Assembly (NCBI RefSeq): GCF_900129205.1
Contig: NZ_FQUK01000005.1
Span: forward strand, 1 to 64,000
From: Thermomonas hydrothermalis
GTDB taxonomy: Bacteria > Pseudomonadota > Gammaproteobacteria > Xanthomonadales > Xanthomonadaceae
DNA: 64,000 nucleotides
Direction of reading: 5' to 3'
Both the position numbers and the translations under genes were made by a program. A model generated the notes under the pieces. The model was not told the origin of the DNA. It made no database searches and saw only the letters and a program-made list of their open reading frames with translations. Each line of letters opens with the position of its first letter. Within the stretch, counting starts at the first letter, position 1. Shown here piece by piece: positions 61,260 through 64,000 of the stretch.

Positions 61260-62399
61260 ATGCGTCTGCGCCTGACCCGTCATGCTGGCGCCGTGCTGGC
61301 CGTCGGTATCATCGGCCTGCTGACCTGGCGCCTGCTCCATCACCCCCAACCCACCACCACCGCTGCCAGCAGCCCACCGGTCGCCTCGCCAGACGGCAGT
61401 GTGACGCTGGCCCCCTCGCAGCAGCAGGCCCTTGGTATCGCGCTGGGCAAGGTCGAGACCGCCACCAGCGTGCCGCTGCCCGGCCTGCTGGCGGAAACTC
61501 AGGCCCCGCTGGGTGCCAGCCAGCAGGTGGCAAGCCCCTGGGCCGGGACGGTGACCGCCGTCCTGATCGCAGAAGGCCAGCACGTTCAGGCCGGCCAGCC
61601 GGTCGTGCGGTTGCGTAGCGTCGAAGCGCTGCGCGCCGGTGCTGATCTGGCCCAGGCGCGCAGTGAAGCCGATCTGGCCCGGCAGCAGGCCAGCCGGGAT
61701 GCGCAGTTGCTGGCCGAAGGCATCATCCCCGCCGCCCGTTACCAACAGACACAGGCGCAGGCCCGGCGCGCCGAGGCTGAGCTTGCCCGCGCCCGCGAGT
61801 CCCTGGCCGGTGCCCGAGTCCGGCTGGCCGATGGCGAGGTCGAGTTGCTGGCGCCGATCAGCGGCCAGGTGCTACGCCGACTGGTGCGTCCGGGCGATGG
61901 CCTGATGCCCCAACAGCCTGCCCTGCTGATTGCCGATCCAGACCGGCTGGACATCGCCTTTGGCGTGCCGGCCATGCATCGTGCCCAGATCCGCCCCGGC
62001 CTGCGTGTGACGCTTGCCGACGGCAGCCAGGCCGAGGTGGTGGCCGTGGCGGCCGATCTCGATCCGGCCAGCCAGCAGCTGCCGATTCGTGCCCGCCTCC
62101 AATCCCCTGGCGCACATCTGGCCGGGGAGCGGCTGGAAGTGACGCTGCACCTGCCGCCACCGCCCGGCGCACTGTCGCTTCCGCGTGCCGCCCTGCTCCC
62201 CGACGGGGATGGCTATCTGGCCTACCTGCATCGGGATGGTCGCTTCCGTGCCGTCAAGGTCACGCACGTGCTGGGAAGCACTGGCGAGACCGCCGTGGTT
62301 CTGGCGCCAGCACTGACGCCCGGTGCCGAAGTCGTGATCCGCGGCACCGTTGCCCTGAAGGCAATCCTGCCTTCCCCCACACATCCTGACTCGCGCTGA
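61260..62399 (+). CDS. RND periplasmic adaptor (membrane fusion protein), CusB/CzcB-like
   Basis: A 379-residue adaptor that would link the inner-membrane pump to an outer-membrane channel. It has an N-terminal membrane anchor or signal (AGAVLAVGIIGLLTW), a lipoyl half-motif (VASPWAGTVTAVLIAEGQHVQAGQPVVRL), an alpha-hairpin (about 125-195), the second lipoyl half (LLAPISGQVLRRLVRPGDGLM), a beta barrel and a membrane-proximal domain. No Met- or His-rich tail is seen, so the metal cannot be told. GGAGGT precedes the ATG. Confidence 0.9.
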   Translation: MRLRLTRHAGAVLAVGIIGLLTWRLLHHPQPTTTAASSPPVASPDGSVTLAPSQQQALGIALGKVETATSVPLPGLLAETQAPLGASQQVASPWAGTVTAVLIAEGQHVQAGQPVVRLRSVEALRAGADLAQARSEADLARQQASRDAQLLAEGIIPAARYQQTQAQARRAEAELARARESLAGARVRLADGEVELLAPISGQVLRRLVRPGDGLMPQQPALLIADPDRLDIAFGVPAMHRAQIRPGLRVTLADGSQAEVVAVAADLDPASQQLPIRARLQSPGAHLAGERLEVTLHLPPPPGALSLPRAALLPDGDGYLAYLHRDGRFRAVKVTHVLGSTGETAVVLAPALTPGAEVVIRGTVALKAILPSPTHPDSR

Positions 62400-62407
62400 G
62401 GTCGTCC

Positions 62408-64000
62408 ATGCTCAGCCGCCTCACTGAATTCTCACTGCGGCAACGCCTGCTGGTGCTCCTGGCGGCACTGGGGCTTGCCGCCGCCGGCATCTGGGCGTTC
62501 GCCGGTCTGCCCATCGACGCCTTTCCGGATGTTTCACCGACCCAGGTCAAACTGATTCTGAAGGCGCCCGGCATGACTCCGGAGGAAGTGGAGACGCGGG
62601 TCATCGCACCGCTGGAAATGGAACTGCTGGGCACGCCGCGCATCACGGTGCTGCGCTCCACCGCCAAATACGCCATCGCCGACATCACCCTCGACTTCGA
62701 GGAAGGCACCGACCTCTACTGGGCACGCCAGCAAGTCGCCGAGCGCTATGCCTCGGTCGCGTCTTCGCTGCCGGCTGGAATCGAAGGCGGGCTGGCACCG
62801 ATCTCGACGCCGCTGTCAGATGTCTTCATGTTCACCATCGAAGGCGGTGGGCTGAGCCTGGCGCAACGACGCACCCTGCTCGACTGGACCCTGCGCCCCG
62901 CCCTGCGCACCCTGCCCGGCGTGGCCGACGTCAATGCCCTGGGCGGTGAAACCCGCAGCTTCGTGGTGGTGCCCGATCCGGCGCGGCTCGCCCAGGCCGG
63001 GCTGAGCTTCGAGGCACTCGCCCAGACCATCGAGCGCAACAACCGCAATGATGGTGCCGGCCGCGTCGATGTCGGCGAAGAAACTCTGGTGGTGCGGGTG
63101 GAAGGAGCCCTGCGCGACGCTGCCGATATCGCCGCCCTGCCGGTGCTTGATGGACCGCACCCGGTGCGGGTCGGGGATGTGGCCGAAGTCAAGATCGGCG
63201 CTCTGACTCGCTACGGCGCCGTCACCCGCGATGGCAAAGGCGAGGCCGTGGAGGGCATCGTGGTGGCACTGCGTGGCGCCGATGCGTCGACGCTGATCAA
63301 GGCGGTGCGCCAGCGTCTGGACGAGCTGGCAGCCAGCTTGCCGCCCGGCGTCAAAATCGTGCCTTTCTATGACCGCAGCAGCCTGATCCAGCGCGCCGTC
63401 GCAACGGTCGAACACGCGCTCCTGGAAGCCACCGTACTCGTGGTGATCCTGCTGTTGTTGTTCCTCGGCGAGCTGCGTGCCGCCCTGGTGGTGGCGTTGA
63501 TGCTGCCGTTTGCGGCGCTGTCGACATTCCTGCTGATGCGTCTGACCGGCATGAGCGCCAACCTGATGAGTCTGGGCGGGCTGGCCATCGCCATCGGCAT
63601 GCTGGTGGATGCGGCCGTGGTGGTGGTGGAAAACGCGGTGAGCAGGCTTGATCCGCACGGCTCCGGCGCCTTCCTGCCGCGCCTGCACCGGGTGTATGCC
63701 GCCACCCGCGAAGTAGCGCTGCCGGTGGCCTCCGGCATCCTGATCATCTGCCTGACCTTCATGCCGCTGCTCACCTTGCAAGGGCTGGAAGGCAAACTGT
63801 TCACTCCGGTGGCACTGACCATCGTGTTCGCACTGGCTTCCTCGCTGCTGCTCTCGTTGACCTTGGTGCCAGTGCTCGCCTCGCTGCTGCTGAAGGAACG
63901 CACGCACGGCGACCCTTGGCTGATGCAGCGCCTGCATGCCCTGTACGCTCCGCTGCTGGAACGTGCCCTGCAACACCCCAAGACCGCGCTGGGGCTGGCT
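62408..64000 (+). CDS. Heavy-metal-type RND efflux pump, inner-membrane subunit (3' end outside window)
   Basis: The open frame runs from ATG 62408 to the window end (531 codons), about half of a typical 1,030-residue CusA/CzcA. It starts LSRLTEFSLRQRLLVLLAALGLAAAG, then GLPIDAFPDVSPTQV and TRVIAPLEMELLGTPRITVLRSTAKYA, all typical of the HME-RND branch. Helix 4 reads LGGLAIAIGMLVDAAVVVVENAV. Its Asp and Glu are spaced as in CusA, and it lacks the extra upstream Asp of CzcA, which leans to a monovalent-metal or other substrate. The start lies 8 bases after the adaptor stop. Confidence 0.93.
   Translation, partial: MLSRLTEFSLRQRLLVLLAALGLAAAGIWAFAGLPIDAFPDVSPTQVKLILKAPGMTPEEVETRVIAPLEMELLGTPRITVLRSTAKYAIADITLDFEEGTDLYWARQQVAERYASVASSLPAGIEGGLAPISTPLSDVFMFTIEGGGLSLAQRRTLLDWTLRPALRTLPGVADVNALGGETRSFVVVPDPARLAQAGLSFEALAQTIERNNRNDGAGRVDVGEETLVVRVEGALRDAADIAALPVLDGPHPVRVGDVAEVKIGALTRYGAVTRDGKGEAVEGIVVALRGADASTLIKAVRQRLDELAASLPPGVKIVPFYDRSSLIQRAVATVEHALLEATVLVVILLLLFLGELRAALVVALMLPFAALSTFLLMRLTGMSANLMSLGGLAIAIGMLVDAAVVVVENAVSRLDPHGSGAFLPRLHRVYAATREVALPVASGILIICLTFMPLLTLQGLEGKLFTPVALTIVFALASSLLLSLTLVPVLASLLLKERTHGDPWLMQRLHALYAPLLERALQHPKTALGLA

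Overview
The window is high-GC bacterial chromosome with gene content typical of the Xanthomonadaceae (Xanthomonas, Stenotrophomonas, Lysobacter and relatives). The markers are a Clp-type CRP homologue beside speD, a xanthomonad-type SAM decarboxylase, a XanB2-like chorismatase, a TIGR01782-like TonB-dependent receptor, an rsmG-parA-parB block, and homogentisate and kynurenine pathway genes. The genus cannot be decided from sequence alone. Coding density is very high and no gap longer than 300 bases lacks a gene.

Layout. 1-882: the end of an ISL3-family insertion sequence sits inside clp and removes its DNA-binding domain. 1053-5842: speD, coq7, the rplM-rpsI ribosomal operon, tRNA-Gln, rpe, a DnaJ-domain gene and purC. 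5853-12819: nhaA, then an amino-acid catabolism group (hmgA, hppD, a divergent MarR regulator, a POT peptide transporter, kynA). 12951-16352: a three-gene 2-oxoacid dehydrogenase operon (E1 alpha, E1 beta, E2). 16415-19311: trpS, an entericidin-like lipoprotein, arginase and tRNA-Thr. 19332-24277 (minus strand): a tightly packed run consisting of a FakA-FakB-like fusion, plsY, birA, coaX and a SPOR protein. 24399-32469: a small secreted protein, an MtfA-like peptidase, phoP-phoQ with a PepSY-like protein, dusA, acnD and a small lipoprotein. 32485-34671: uvrD.

34720-44624 looks like a glucan-utilisation locus. It contains a FucP-type sugar permease, a LacI regulator, a GH3 glucosidase, a GH30 lipoprotein and a TonB-dependent receptor. 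Three near-identical 14-bp palindromes (TGACARCGCTGTCA) lie in exactly the three promoter regions of this set, so it is probably one LacI regulon. 44711-58710 returns to housekeeping genes: a GST, a DPP-IV-like peptidase, xanB2, hemB-aroE, a TonB-C protein, a gamma-carbonic anhydrase, an aldehyde dehydrogenase, xthA, rsmG-parA-parB and a GT2 glycosyltransferase. The window ends in an apparent co-directional group: GT2, a LAB_N membrane protein, an OmpR-type two-component system, and a heavy-metal-type RND pump whose inner-membrane gene runs off the end.

The most notable items are the IS-disrupted global regulator clp, the LacI operator set around the glucan locus, and the FakA-FakB fusion next to plsY, which would couple exogenous fatty-acid activation to phospholipid synthesis. 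All functional calls come from motif and family recognition by eye; no database search was run.
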